64,000 bases of DNA from Phoronis australis (Eukaryota > Phoronida > Phoronidae): the NCBI GenBank assembly GCA_002633005.1, contig NMRA01000456.1, forward strand, positions 187,147 to 251,146, read 5' to 3'. Every line of letters starts with the position of its first letter. Position 1 is the stretch's first letter. Shown here in pieces: positions 40,701-50,200 of this stretch. The notes below the pieces were generated by a model. That model worked only from the letters and a program-made list of their open reading frames with translations, was not told where the DNA came from and did not search any database. The translations under genes and the position numbers were made by a program.

Positions 40701-41698
40701 AGTGTCTATCAAGTTAGCATTAAGAATTTAAAAACTGGACGATCGCCGCACAAATAAAAAAGTTCATGTTCAATTCAGCATTTCGTCTATTCATAACTGT
40801 ACAGTAACTCCTATAAGGAGCTACTGCACATTAAAGAGTCATTGGGCATTCAGAACCAGCATGCCACTGATTCTCTGAATAACATGCAGAGCTCAGTGAC
40901 CCTGCAGCTATGGTGATGACCAGCTACTGACTATATTCTGTGTATCTCTCACTTCACTCTATGGATGTTACCTGAGCTGTATGTTGGCACTTGTTGTCCT
41001 AAATTGTTGTAAATATGATCCTGATGATGTCTAATGAAAAGGCGAAACGTTGAATTGAACATGAACTTTTTTATTTGTGTGGCGATCGTCCGGTTTTTAA
41101 TCTTATTGTGGCCAAAAACTGATTTCATTAAAAATTTGCACTTGACTGGAAAGACAGAAGTCAGATCGTCTATTCACGAAAATTTTAAATGTAAATGAAT
41201 GATTGTTCTAAGTCTAAACATATGATCTTAAATTTGAAATTTTTTAATTTTCATCAGGGTATTTTGTTTTATCTTTGATTAAAAGGGTGACTGAACAATA
41301 AACTAGTTTCATAGTGTTGTCTTTAAGGATTTCCCCGCGAGTCATTCACTGTTCTCCTTGTTACCCATCTGCTATTAACCAATGATTGACATGTAAGCCT
41401 CCCCAGAAAATTTTTGAGAATCCCAAGTCTTATTTGGTGCATTCTAGAGGCCTCGAAATCCCTTCTTGGTGTACTTTATGGAAAACATTGGTCCAGCAGT
41501 TGCCAGCGCTCATGGCTAACTTAAATTTCAACAAAGACTTTGAAAATGATTTCCCTATCTCCAATGTATGACCTTCTAATATTGTTGTAAAGAGATCGTG
41601 CATGAATTAACCTACCCATTGTGAGCACTTGGACTTGGTTTGCGATGAAATATCTTTCCACTTTCCTTCTGACCGATATCGTTAATTTCCAATGCCAT
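22744..41698 (-). CDS. TBC1D31: TBC1D31 (WDR67), WD-repeat, TBC and coiled-coil centriolar-satellite protein
   Basis: TBC1D31 is a centrosome/centriolar-satellite protein linked to ciliogenesis. Coding exons in transcript order: 41698-41616, 40392-40237, 39047-38932, 38353-38175, 37237-37087, 36266-36107, 35215-35026, 34236-34070, 33099-32876, 32215-32082, 30795-30662, 30103-29924, 29672-29493, 29095-29043, 28730-28578, 28454-28319, 27517-27425, 26872-26732, 26464-26348, 25785-25708, 24890-24764, 24100-24008, 22862-22744. The product is about 1,054 aa (human 1,066). It starts MALEINDIGQKESGKIFHRK, close to the human N terminus. WD repeats fill residues 30-345 (GHRAPIHTISIHASGRYAIT), the TBC domain about 402-650 (YRMFIWRSVLQLPENHTAY, LPLLAFPFVKLFQHNQLICF), and a long Glu/Arg-rich coiled coil about 690-985. 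Exon 5 holds one N at 37,097 where phase requires one more base. The intron after exon 6 is GC-AG. A strong acceptor at 41,741 implies an upstream 5'-UTR exon. Confidence 0.95.
30165..30265. repeat. Short tandem repeat, about 37-bp unit, three copies
   Basis: Three variants of AAGCTCATGTTTTGACATA followed by GTCA and TTTAA occur in tandem inside the TBC1D31 intron between exons 12 and 11. No coding or known regulatory motif is seen. Confidence 0.6.
31690..32040 (-). repeat. tRNA-derived SINE (minus) split by a MITE
   Basis: On minus, TGGCCTAGTGG resembles a Pol III A box and GTGAGTTTGAGTCCC a B box, giving a tRNA-like head at about 32,035-31,975. The sequence resumes on the far side of the MITE as GGTCACACTGCCAGACCC at about 31,729. 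The flanks therefore look like one SINE interrupted at CAGT. Confidence 0.6.
31733..31974. mobile_element. MITE nested in a SINE, 14-bp perfect inverted ends
   Basis: The 242-bp element begins GCAGGGCTTGGAAT and ends ATTCCAAGCCCTGC, with CAGT directly repeated on both sides as a target-site duplication. The interior has many GCGG/CCGC motifs and no intact ORF. It lies in the TBC1D31 intron between exons 11 and 10. Confidence 0.75.
33528..34032. mobile_element. Foldback element with arms built of about 20-bp repeats
   Basis: Both arms carry degenerate copies of a GGCCAACTGGTTTTGAAGTC-like unit of about 20 bp, in opposite orientation. The left arm has the motif as GACTTCAAAACC, the right arm as GGTTTTGAGG. 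The outermost sequences also mirror each other (AACAGTTGATTGGACTTC on the left, AACAATTGATCAGTCTTC as the reverse complement of the right end). The span is about 505 bp and non-coding. It lies in the TBC1D31 intron after exon 8, ending about 37 bp from the exon 8 donor. Confidence 0.7.
35785..35942. repeat. 19-bp minisatellite, eight units, AP-1 site in nearly every unit
   Basis: The unit ATTACACTTGATGAGTCAG is repeated about eight times in the TBC1D31 intron between exons 7 and 6. Seven units carry an exact TGAGTCA, the AP-1/TRE consensus, and one has TGAGTCT. The array is direct and gapless with few differences, so CRISPR does not apply. Confidence 0.85.
37374..37640. repeat. MITE-like element, copy related to 1,079-1,463
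   Basis: It starts TACTGTAAAAATTCTCCAGT, mirroring the right ends of the copies near 1,463 and 7,277, and contains ATTATTTTGCTCA and TTGGCAGCTATTTTTGA as in the 1,079 copy. The right boundary is uncertain. It lies in the TBC1D31 intron between exons 5 and 4. Confidence 0.45.
40136..40199. repeat. Direct duplication of about 38 bp
   Basis: AATATAGAGGCTGCAGGCAA followed by GACAAG occurs twice in tandem in the TBC1D31 intron between exons 3 and 2. Confidence 0.7.
40722..41107. mobile_element. Inverted-repeat element of about 385 bp with a hammerhead-like motif
   Basis: The left arm (CTGGACGATCGCC, then CACAAATAAAAAAGTTCATG, then TTCAATTCAGC) is the near reverse complement of the right arm (GAATTGAACATGAAC, then TTTTTTATTTGTGTGGCGAT, then CGTCCGG). 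Arms are about 60 bp. Just inside the right arm lies CTGATGATGTC, a nine-base AT-rich spacer, then GGCGAAACG, resembling a hammerhead ribozyme core (CUGAUGA, stem II, GAAA). It lies in TBC1D31 intron 1. Confidence 0.6.
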
Positions 41699-42407
41699 GG
41701 TTAGAGACAAACAGTCAATAGTTTTTAACTAATCTTTACATCTGAAATAAACACAAACTTTGATTTGATATTTAGAATCAAATACTAACTGAATATGCAG
41801 TGCATAATTAACTTAATTAACACTAAAACATTTTAATTAAAATTCTTTTTACCGTCCCCACCCAAGAGATTTTTATGCACACCACACGCCGGGAGACTGA
41901 AACGAAACTAAGTAAGAAATGGCAGTTAAATCATGTCATTAGCATGAGATCGAAACAGCGAAATGTCAAATTGCCTTTCAAATTAATGAATTTGGGTGAG
42001 GATTTATGTCCTATCAAAACTTGCTGTGTTCATGACCACAGAATCACAGAGGCGTTAGGGGACTTGGAGCAATCATTCTCAATGGATGTGCATGTAGATG
42101 CAAAATTCCCTCATGATCAAAAATACATTTTGTCTTTGTTTTCCCTGGCACCATTCTATCCCATGTACACCTCATTGACTCAATATTATTGCGACTCGGT
42201 GAATGAAAGGACTTAGAATGAAGATAAGGTATTTTGCTACCATATATGTGAAATATAGTAAAAATGGCCAATTTTTGTGAATAAAGTTTGAAATATCCTT
42301 AAACAGTTGCGATTGAAACATGAAAGACAGCTAGTTGTATGAAGACCAATGTTAAAATACACTATATGTATTCATACAAGGCTGTTCAGCAACTTGAAAT
42401 TGATGGT

Positions 42408-42609
42408 TTAGCTACTAGTAGTGCATGCCATAATTTGTTTGTCAGAGTATTTGTTCATGAAGAGAAGAGTTAAAGACATTAACGTCCTCCTATGGTGTCC
42501 CTCTATGACTCTGTGCCATGCTCTAGTCTGATGTCTCACATTAACCACTATCTCTAGCTGGTCCAGTAGAGGCGGTGGAGCTCCTACAGGAGCTTCATAC
42601 GCCAGAACC
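42408..42609 (-). CDS. Possible orphan terminal exon, unidentified
   Basis: After a plausible minus-strand acceptor (TTCTCCAAACAG) there are 66 open codons ending in TAA. The peptide begins VLAYEAPVGAPPPLLDQLEI and continues with basic and hydrophobic stretches. I do not recognise the family. It lies between the TBC1D31 start codon and the inferred shared promoter, so it could be a TBC1D31 5'-UTR exon, an exon of a small gene, or a pseudogene fragment. Confidence 0.25.
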
Positions 42610-42690
42610 TGTTTGGAGAATTATACTTCACATTAACTAAAACATCAAAGTAACCTTGTTATAAATACGTTTTGCACATAGAGGCACATC

Positions 42691-42976
42691 TTAGGAGGCC
42701 GTCAATGTATTTAATTCCATCCAACTCGAATAAATACTCCCATTATCAAACCTTTTCTTTGAACAGTCCCTCGTTCAGTTCTCAAAACCAGTAACTCAAC
42801 AATTTTAACACTGCACGTGGCAGGTGGTATGACATCATATCACCTAACATGCACAGTGTAAAAGTGGTTCATTACTGTTTTTGAGAACTGAACGAGGGAC
42901 TGCTCAAAGAAAAGGTTTAATAACGAGAGTATTTGTTTGAGTTGGAAGGAATTAAATACACCCATGGCCTCCTAAG
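42691..42976. mobile_element. Long hairpin (foldback MITE), arms about 100 bp
   Basis: The left arm runs from CTTAGGAGGCC through AACCTTTTCTTTGAACAGTC and CCTCGTTCAGTTCTC. The right arm is its near reverse complement (GAGAACTGAACGAGG, GACTGCTCAAAGAAAAGGTT, ending GGCCTCCTAAG). The loop is about 80 bp. There is no ORF. It sits between TBC1D31 and DERL1. Confidence 0.8.
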
Positions 42977-42999
42977 AGGCTGTTGTAGATGTGCTTCCG

Positions 43000-43690
43000 G
43001 CGACTCATATGAGCCTCAGTTAGCTACTCGCTAACAGGTAATTGCCTATTAGCTGAATGGTTAGCATGCTCGCCTGTTTTATAGGGGTCACTGTCTCGAT
43101 TCCCAGGTCGGGTAATCTCAGCTATTACTACAAATGGCATAGTTGGCAAATGGATGATCTACCGATGAAGCACTGCCAACTAGTACCCACGGACTTCGGG
43201 ACGGCGAGCATGGAAAGTTCCAGGAGTCGAGGACCTGTATGAGAGACAACCTTGTGTTCACCCGTGTTGTGGTGGTAAAGGTACCAAAGGGACGTTGATG
43301 ACCTGTATGCGAGACGTCCTGGTGTTCACCTTCCTGGTGGCGTGCCTGTTCCGTAGGAAAGGGAGGGGGATGTTGTAGATGTGCTTTTGGTGAATCATAT
43401 GAGCCTCTGTTAGCTACTCTGTTAGCACCCTCTTCAGTTTTATGGGGTCGTTGATTCGACTCCCAGGTCAGGTAATCTCAGCTATTACTACAAGGCTACT
43501 AGGCTAAGCCTAAGAAAAAGATGTCCCTCTGGCTCTGTTTGCGCAAAAGTTATATATAACAACGTAACTTTGACACTTTCATCAGTGCAAGGCATAACTC
43601 GCCAAAAGGTTTCCAGTGTATGAAGCGCCTATGGGAGCTCCACTGTCTCTACTGGCGGTGCCAGTGGAGTCAGTGGTCACTGTTTGTGTA
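43000..43690 (+). repeat. Two tRNA-derived SINE copies
   Basis: Each begins near AATCATATGAGCCTC or CGACTCATATGAGCCTC, continues CTGTTAGCTACTC, and has a tRNA-like core. In the first copy TAGCTGAATGG matches an A box, followed by TTAGCATGCTCGCC, with GTCTCGATTCCC as a degenerate B box. The second copy (43,375 on) has a shortened core and the tail GCATAACTCGCC, then CTCCACTGTCTCTACTGG. Pairs of tandem phrases (CCTGTATGAGAGAC and CCTGTATGCGAGAC) lie between them. Confidence 0.7.
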
Positions 43691-43794
43691 TAGTACACTC
43701 AAGTCAGTGTGACAGTGTCACAGACATAGACACACAAATGACACAGTGTGACGCGTTACTGTATCTATAATGGTGTAACAAAGTACGGGAATAC

Positions 43795-44285
43795 CTTACA
43801 AAAACCAGCCGATCTTTACTGGTCTGTACCTCAACACACAATCACGACACAGGTGAAAACTAATCGTTGATCACAGAAACGGCACATGTTTTTCTGTCAA
43901 TGCTTAAAGAAACAACCAAAACATCAACAGGAACAGTTTTCAATATGGCGCGCTTACAAACATTGAAAATAGGGAATAAATCAACAAATTTAAATGTGTT
44001 TTATTGACATTAACAAACAAAATAGATGATAACTTTTCCTATTATTATGAATAAAAATACTACTTAACTTAAAATGTCATTTTATTACTATTAGCGATAT
44101 TATTAGTTAAATGAACTTTTCCACGTTACTAATTTTGCAAAACTCAGATGAAAACTTGCGTCTCAAAACGAGGCAATCAAAACTTACTGGTCCACGTATG
44201 TTAGTGGTTGTGTGTGGGACGTAGCTGGCTTGAACAGAATCTTTTTACCTTCTTACTCTGCGGATCACCTCTAGGATCACGCATA
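43795..44285. promoter_or_regulatory. Inferred bidirectional promoter of TBC1D31 and DERL1
   Basis: The DERL1 ATG is at 44,286. On minus, a donor-like TGTAAG|GTATTC at 43,795 and an acceptor at 41,741 would join a 5'-UTR exon to the TBC1D31 start exon. CAATATGGCGCGC near 43,943 resembles the ATGGCG element common near animal transcription starts. The arrangement places both starts within about 500 bp. The exact start sites are inference. Confidence 0.5.
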
Positions 44286-47200
44286 ATGTCTGGTAACGAA
44301 TTGGGGGATTGGTATCGGGGAATCCCGATGATAACACGATACTGGTTTACTGGTTCCATCGTGTTGCCGCTGATTGGAAAGCTCGGCCTCGTCAGTGCAA
44401 TGACAATGATCTTGAATTACGAGGCAGTCGTGTATCATTTTCACGTGAGTTGATAGTTGGAGGATGGAATGTCACTTCTCATTGTAACGTACCTGCCATC
44501 CTCAAAAACAGATAGGTTCATGTTTCTACTTGGGGAGCTTATCTCTATTCTAACACATTTTATCCAGCCATATTACATTTGCTGGAAGTTACGCGATGTT
44601 CTCACTCTCGCAACACACTTGCGCTTGTCATCTCCGACCTACTCTTTGATTAGCTGCTGCCCTACCTTCTAGTGGGGTCATTTATCAAGTTAATTCAATA
44701 CTGTTGTGAAATGTGCTTCCGGTGAGTCATATATGAGCCTCTGTTAGCCACTCGCTAACAGGCAATTGCCTATTAGCTGAATGGTTAGCACGCTCGCCGG
44801 TTAAATCAGGGTGGCTGGTACGATTCCCGAGGTCGGGCAATCTCGGCTATTACGACAATACTAAAATTGTGAGCCAGATATTAACCAATCACAGCAGGGG
44901 CAGAGCCTGTTGTAGCCATGTGAGTCGCACAGTGGCAAGATTGAGAATCTCACGAAACTACAGACCATTAGACGGCATTAGAGAGTAGTATATTTAAATG
45001 GTGTAAAGCAGGTATGCTTTAAAAAGATCGAAATCAGCTCCAGTGTTCTATGTGTTGTAGACGTGCTTACGGTGAATCATATGAACCTCTTCTAGCCACT
45101 GGCTAAAGGGCAATTGTCTATTAGCTGAATAGTTAGTATGCTTGCCATTTCCTTGGTTGGGTGCTCTCATTAATTATTACACATGCAACCATGTCGCTGT
45201 GTTAGGTGTGATCTTAGAATACTGGAATTCTAGTCTGAGATAACGGAAGCAGTCTCAAAATTAAGCAACCAGCCGTGTTTGTAAAACATGCACTCTGTTA
45301 TCAAAGCAAAACATGTAGCAATAAATTTTATCCCTCCTTGTCTCGGTAATTTGAACGTTGCTAACCATTGAAAATGCATGGTAGTTGATAGCTGAGTTCA
45401 TTTCACTGGATATCTTTACTTGTCGCTTGTATTATGCACTCTGATGTAAAGTTATATGTTATTGTCAAGTGATGTTGAGTATGACTCATAACTGATGATG
45501 ATTAAGCTACTATTTTTGAATCAAAACGCTGATCATGAACACCGTTGTTATTATTTGTGTCGTTATCTTCCTGTTAACCAATGAAACCAATGTAAAACAA
45601 CCACTTTCAGTGCTCAATTTGCCAAAATGCAGGTCACCAATGCAACTTCAGATTGTGTTTGGTGACCTGGGAAAAATCTAAAGTCGTCATGAAGTATGAC
45701 TTTAAATACTTATTACTACTACCAGTATTGGAACCTGGACCAAATTGAAATATTTCGATTTGGGTTGATTCCGTATTGAAATTTGTATATGGCAGCCTGT
45801 ATTGAAATACATTTTATGGTATAAATTAAAACAATAGATTGAACATAAAATTCATGTTGCTTTTTCAACCCTCAACTATTTTTTTATCATTCAAAACAGA
45901 GTCAGAATATAGTTGTCAAAAACTAGCCATAAAGACTTGCATGTTATCTTGATCTAGTTGTGTTGTTCTGTTGCAGGTCTGGCGGCCAGTGACAGCACTG
46001 TTCTATTACCCGTTAACTGTTGTCAAAAACTAGCCATAAAGACTTGCGTGTTATCATGATCTAGTTGTATTGTTTTGTTTCAGATCTGGCGGCCAGTGAC
46101 AGCACTGTTCTATTACCCGTTAACACCACAAACTGGTTTTCACTTTCTCATCATGATGTATTTCCTATATTCATATTCAACAAGATTAGAAACAGGTTTG
46201 TTTTGTCAATTTTCACATTTTATCTTCATCAGATGATTTTTAATAGAATGGCGAGCTTCAGAAGATTTCTCAAGAAAAATTGCAATTGCATCTTTGAATG
46301 ACCAGACTATCGGCGTAAGTCTGTGTAAATCCCCTCACAATATCTGACATTTACAGCACAAGGAAACTTGACACATTCGTTAGTGTGCCAGTCATCCTAA
46401 AAGGATCACCCTTTTTGGCAAGTCATGAAACATCCAGAAAATACTGTTTTTGTGAGATAAAGCAAAATTTAATACTGATGTGTTGAAAAACGAGCAGTAA
46501 ATAATTGTATATGTAGTTTTAGATCAAAGTATACTGTATTTATTTATGTATTGTAATATTTAAAATGAGGGTGGCCTCTTCAGTGATAGCACTGTCCAAA
46601 GGTAGATTTAGGAGTGAATGCCTTAAGTTATAAGCCTGAGAATGGCACAAAATAACAAATTTCACTAGAATTTCTAGTTAGATAATTCTGCACCATGAAT
46701 TCTTTTAATAGAGTTATAAGAAATATTTATTAATAGCTGTGTCATTTCTTGTTTCAGGCGTATTTGATGGCAAGCCGGCTGACTACTTATTTATGCTGAT
46801 TTTCAACTGGCTATGTCTCGTTATCATCGGATTCATCGCAGGAATTATGGTAAACCTGATGTTAACTAATTTTTGAAATTTTGGAAGGAGTTTAAAACAG
46901 ATCCTCCAAGAATTTCAATTGCAATGCTTTTACCGATTGGCTGTACGTTATCATTAATTAATGAGAAAGTTACAAACAACTTCAGCATTCATGTCCTCTT
47001 TAACAGCTGTTTTATGATGAAATAATTTACAAATGATTAGTGTATCGCAGCACGCCACCTGTGACCACATCACGTGACCTAACAAATGTAAGTCTGTAAA
47101 GATTTCTGCCCCAAGCGGGACTCGAACCCGGGACCGTCTGCTACCTGTGCTGACCTTCTAGTCCACTGAGCCATCGGGACCACCGGTCAAATACAGAAAT

Positions 47201-50200
47201 CCAATCGGACTTAGTATCAGGCATCTCACCCTTGGGCCCGGGTTCATGCCCTGATTGGGGTAGAAATCTTTTCAGACTTAGATTCATTAGTTCACGTGAT
47301 GTGGGCACAGGTGGCGTGCTCACCAGACTTAGAAACACTGGTTTAAGAATTACATATTTGTGTAAATGACCAGTATGTGAGCACTGTCTACGACTTTTTC
47401 CACTGCAGTTCTTGTAGTTCGTACTGAACAATCTTGATGTTTTCTTCTGTAGAAAGAGTTTGAACTTAAATGCTTGAAGAGTTAAATGTTCTAATGTGTT
47501 AAGTGTTCTGAAGAGACAGATTGCATTCAAAGTTTTTTATTGTTGCAACCATGAATGAATGTTTCAATTAAACTGTCCCACAGTAGGGGGACTATACCTG
47601 AAACTTTTAAAATGACTGGTAAATTCAATGAGAGATTACAATGTAAAGAGCCTGTTCTTCAAATTAGAACACAATATGACAGAATAGTTAATTTATATTT
47701 TATTAAAGTTTTGACTAGAGTAAATGAGAAGATGATTTTGCTTGATTATTTGAAAATGTCATCAACAAGCATGATGAAATTTCCAACATTTTTTGGCAAT
47801 ACAGTGATTGTTTAAAAATGTTGCTTTAAGATTTCTCTGTCATTTTGTGGCATATCCTGCTTTAACATTAGCTCCAACATTTTGAGGCTTGTCATTTACT
47901 TTCAACCGTCTTCCTTCTTCAAATTTTTTTGTGATCTTGTACTGTCATTTTCAACGCGAGTCTAGTTTATATGCTTGTTTGAGTCTAGTTATANNNNNNN
48001 NNNNNNNNNNNNNNNNNNNNNNNNNNNNNNNNNNNNNNNNNNNNNNNNNNNNNNNNNNNNNNNNNNNNNNNNNNNNNNNNNNNNNNNNNNNNNNNNNNNN
48101 NNNNNNNNNNNNNNNNNNNNNNNNNNNNNTGATCTAGTTGTATTGTTCTGTTGCAGATCTGGCGGCCAGTGACAGCACTGTTCTATTACCCGTTCACAGT
48201 TGTCAAAAACTAGCCATAAATACTTGCGTGTTATCGTGATCTAGTTGTATTGTTCTATTGCAGATCTGGCGGCCAGTGACAGCACTGTTCTATTACCCGT
48301 TAACACCACAAACTGGTTTTCACTTTCTCATCATGATGTATTTCCTATATTCATATTCAACAAGATTAGAAACAGGTTTGTTTTTCAATTTTCACATTTT
48401 ATCTTCATCAGATGATTTCTTTAATAGAATGGCGGGCATCAGAAGATTTCTCAAGAAAAATTGCAGTTGCATCTTTGAATGACCAGACTATCGGCATAGG
48501 TCTGTGTAAATCCTTCACAAAATGTGACAGTTACAGCACAAGGAAACTTGACACATTTGTTAGTGTGCCAGTCATCCTAAAAGGGTCACCTTTTTGGCAA
48601 GTCATGAAAAATCCAGAAAATACTGTGTTTTTGTGGGATAAAGCAAAATTTACTACTGATGTGTTGAAAAACGAGCAGTAAGTAATTGTATATGTAGTTT
48701 TAGATCAAAGTATACTTTGTTTATTTATTTATTGTTATATTTAAAATGAGGGTAGCCTCTTCAGTGATAGCACTGTTTGTCCAAAGGTAGATTTAGGAAT
48801 GAATGCCTGAAGTTATAAGCCTGAGAATGGCGCAAAATAACAAATATCACTAGAATTTCTAGTTAGATAATTCTGCACCATGAATTCTTTTAATAGAGTT
48901 ATAAGAAATATTTATTAATAGCTGTGTCATTTCTTGTTTCAGGCGTATTTGATGGCAAGCCGGCTGACTACTTATTTATGCTGATTTTCAACTGGCTATG
49001 TCTCGTTATCATCGGATTCATCGCAGGAATTATGGTAAACCTGATGTTAACTAATTTTTGAAATTTTGGAAGGAGTTTAAAACAGATCCTCAAAGAATTT
49101 CAATTGCAATGCTTTTACCGATTGGCTTCACGTCGTCATTAATTAATGAGAAAGTTACACTCAACTTCAGCATTCACGTCCTCTTTAAAAGCTGTATTTA
49201 TGATGAAATAATTTACAAATGACTAGTGTATCGCAGCACGCCACCTGTGACCACATCACGTGACCTAACGAATGTAAGTCTGTAAAGATTTCTGCCCCAA
49301 GCGGGACTCAAATCCGTGACCTTCTGCTACCTGTGCTGACCTTCTAGTCCACTGAGCCATCGGGACCACCGGTCAAATACAGAAATCCAATCGGACTTAG
49401 TATCAGGCATCTCACCCTTGGGCCCGGGTTCATGCCCTCATTGGGGTAGAAATCTTTTCAGACTTAGATTCATTAGTTCACGTGATGTGGGCACAGGTGG
49501 CGTGCTCACCAGACTTAGAAACACTGGTTTAAGAATTACATATTTGTGTAAATGACCAGTATGAGCGCTGTCTACGACTTTTTCCACTGCAGTTCTTGTA
49601 GTTCGTACTGAACAATCTTGATGTTTTCTTCTGTAGAAAGAGTTTGAACTTCAATGCTTGAAGATTTAAATGTTCTAATGTGTTAAGTGTTCTGAAGAGA
49701 CAGATTGCATTCAAAGTTTCTTATTGTTGTAACCATGAATGAATGTTTCAATTGAACTGTCCCACAGTAGGGGGACCATACCTGAAACTTTTAAAATGAC
49801 TGGTAAATTTAATGAGAGATTACAATGTAAAGAGCCTGTTCTTCAAATTAGAACACAATATGACAGTTAATTTATATTTTTTTAAAGTTTTAAAGTTTTG
49901 ACTAGAGTAAATGAGAAGATGATTTTGCTTGATTATTTGAAAATGTCATCAACAAGCATGATGAAATTTCCAGCATTTTTTGGCAATACAGTGATTGTTT
50001 AAAAATGTTGCTTTAAGATTTCTCTGTCATTTTGAAGCATATCCTGCTTTAACATTAGCTCCAACATTTTGAGGCTTGTCATTTACTTTCAACCGTCTTC
50101 CTTCTTCAAATTTTTTTGTGATCTTGTACTGTCATTTTCAACGCGAGTCTAGTTTATATGCTTGTTTGAGTCTAGTTATAATAATGTGAATCTAGTTATA

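Larger units (their letters stand above)
46084..50160 (+). repeat. Direct duplication of the DERL1 exon 2-3 segment, offset about 2.18 kb
   Basis: 46,084-47,993 and 48,264-50,160 align along their length. Exon 2 (112 bp) and exon 3 (92 bp) are identical in both, while introns show scattered substitutions and small indels. The two exons start and end in phase 0 together (68 codons), so retaining both would keep the frame. The segment ends in a CTAGTTATA minisatellite in both copies, and the assembly gap lies at that point in the first copy. It could be a true tandem duplication or two alleles placed in series. Confidence 0.85.

Noticed and set aside
47049-47320. Functional tRNA gene
   Set aside because: A and B boxes are present, but a complete cloverleaf with proper acceptor pairing could not be drawn, and it sits inside inverted repeats. 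SINE-like is the better call.
47141-47530. 129-codon minus-strand frame
   Set aside because: It covers the tRNA-like inverted-repeat element and flank, and the twin copy is broken. There is no protein similarity that I recognise.
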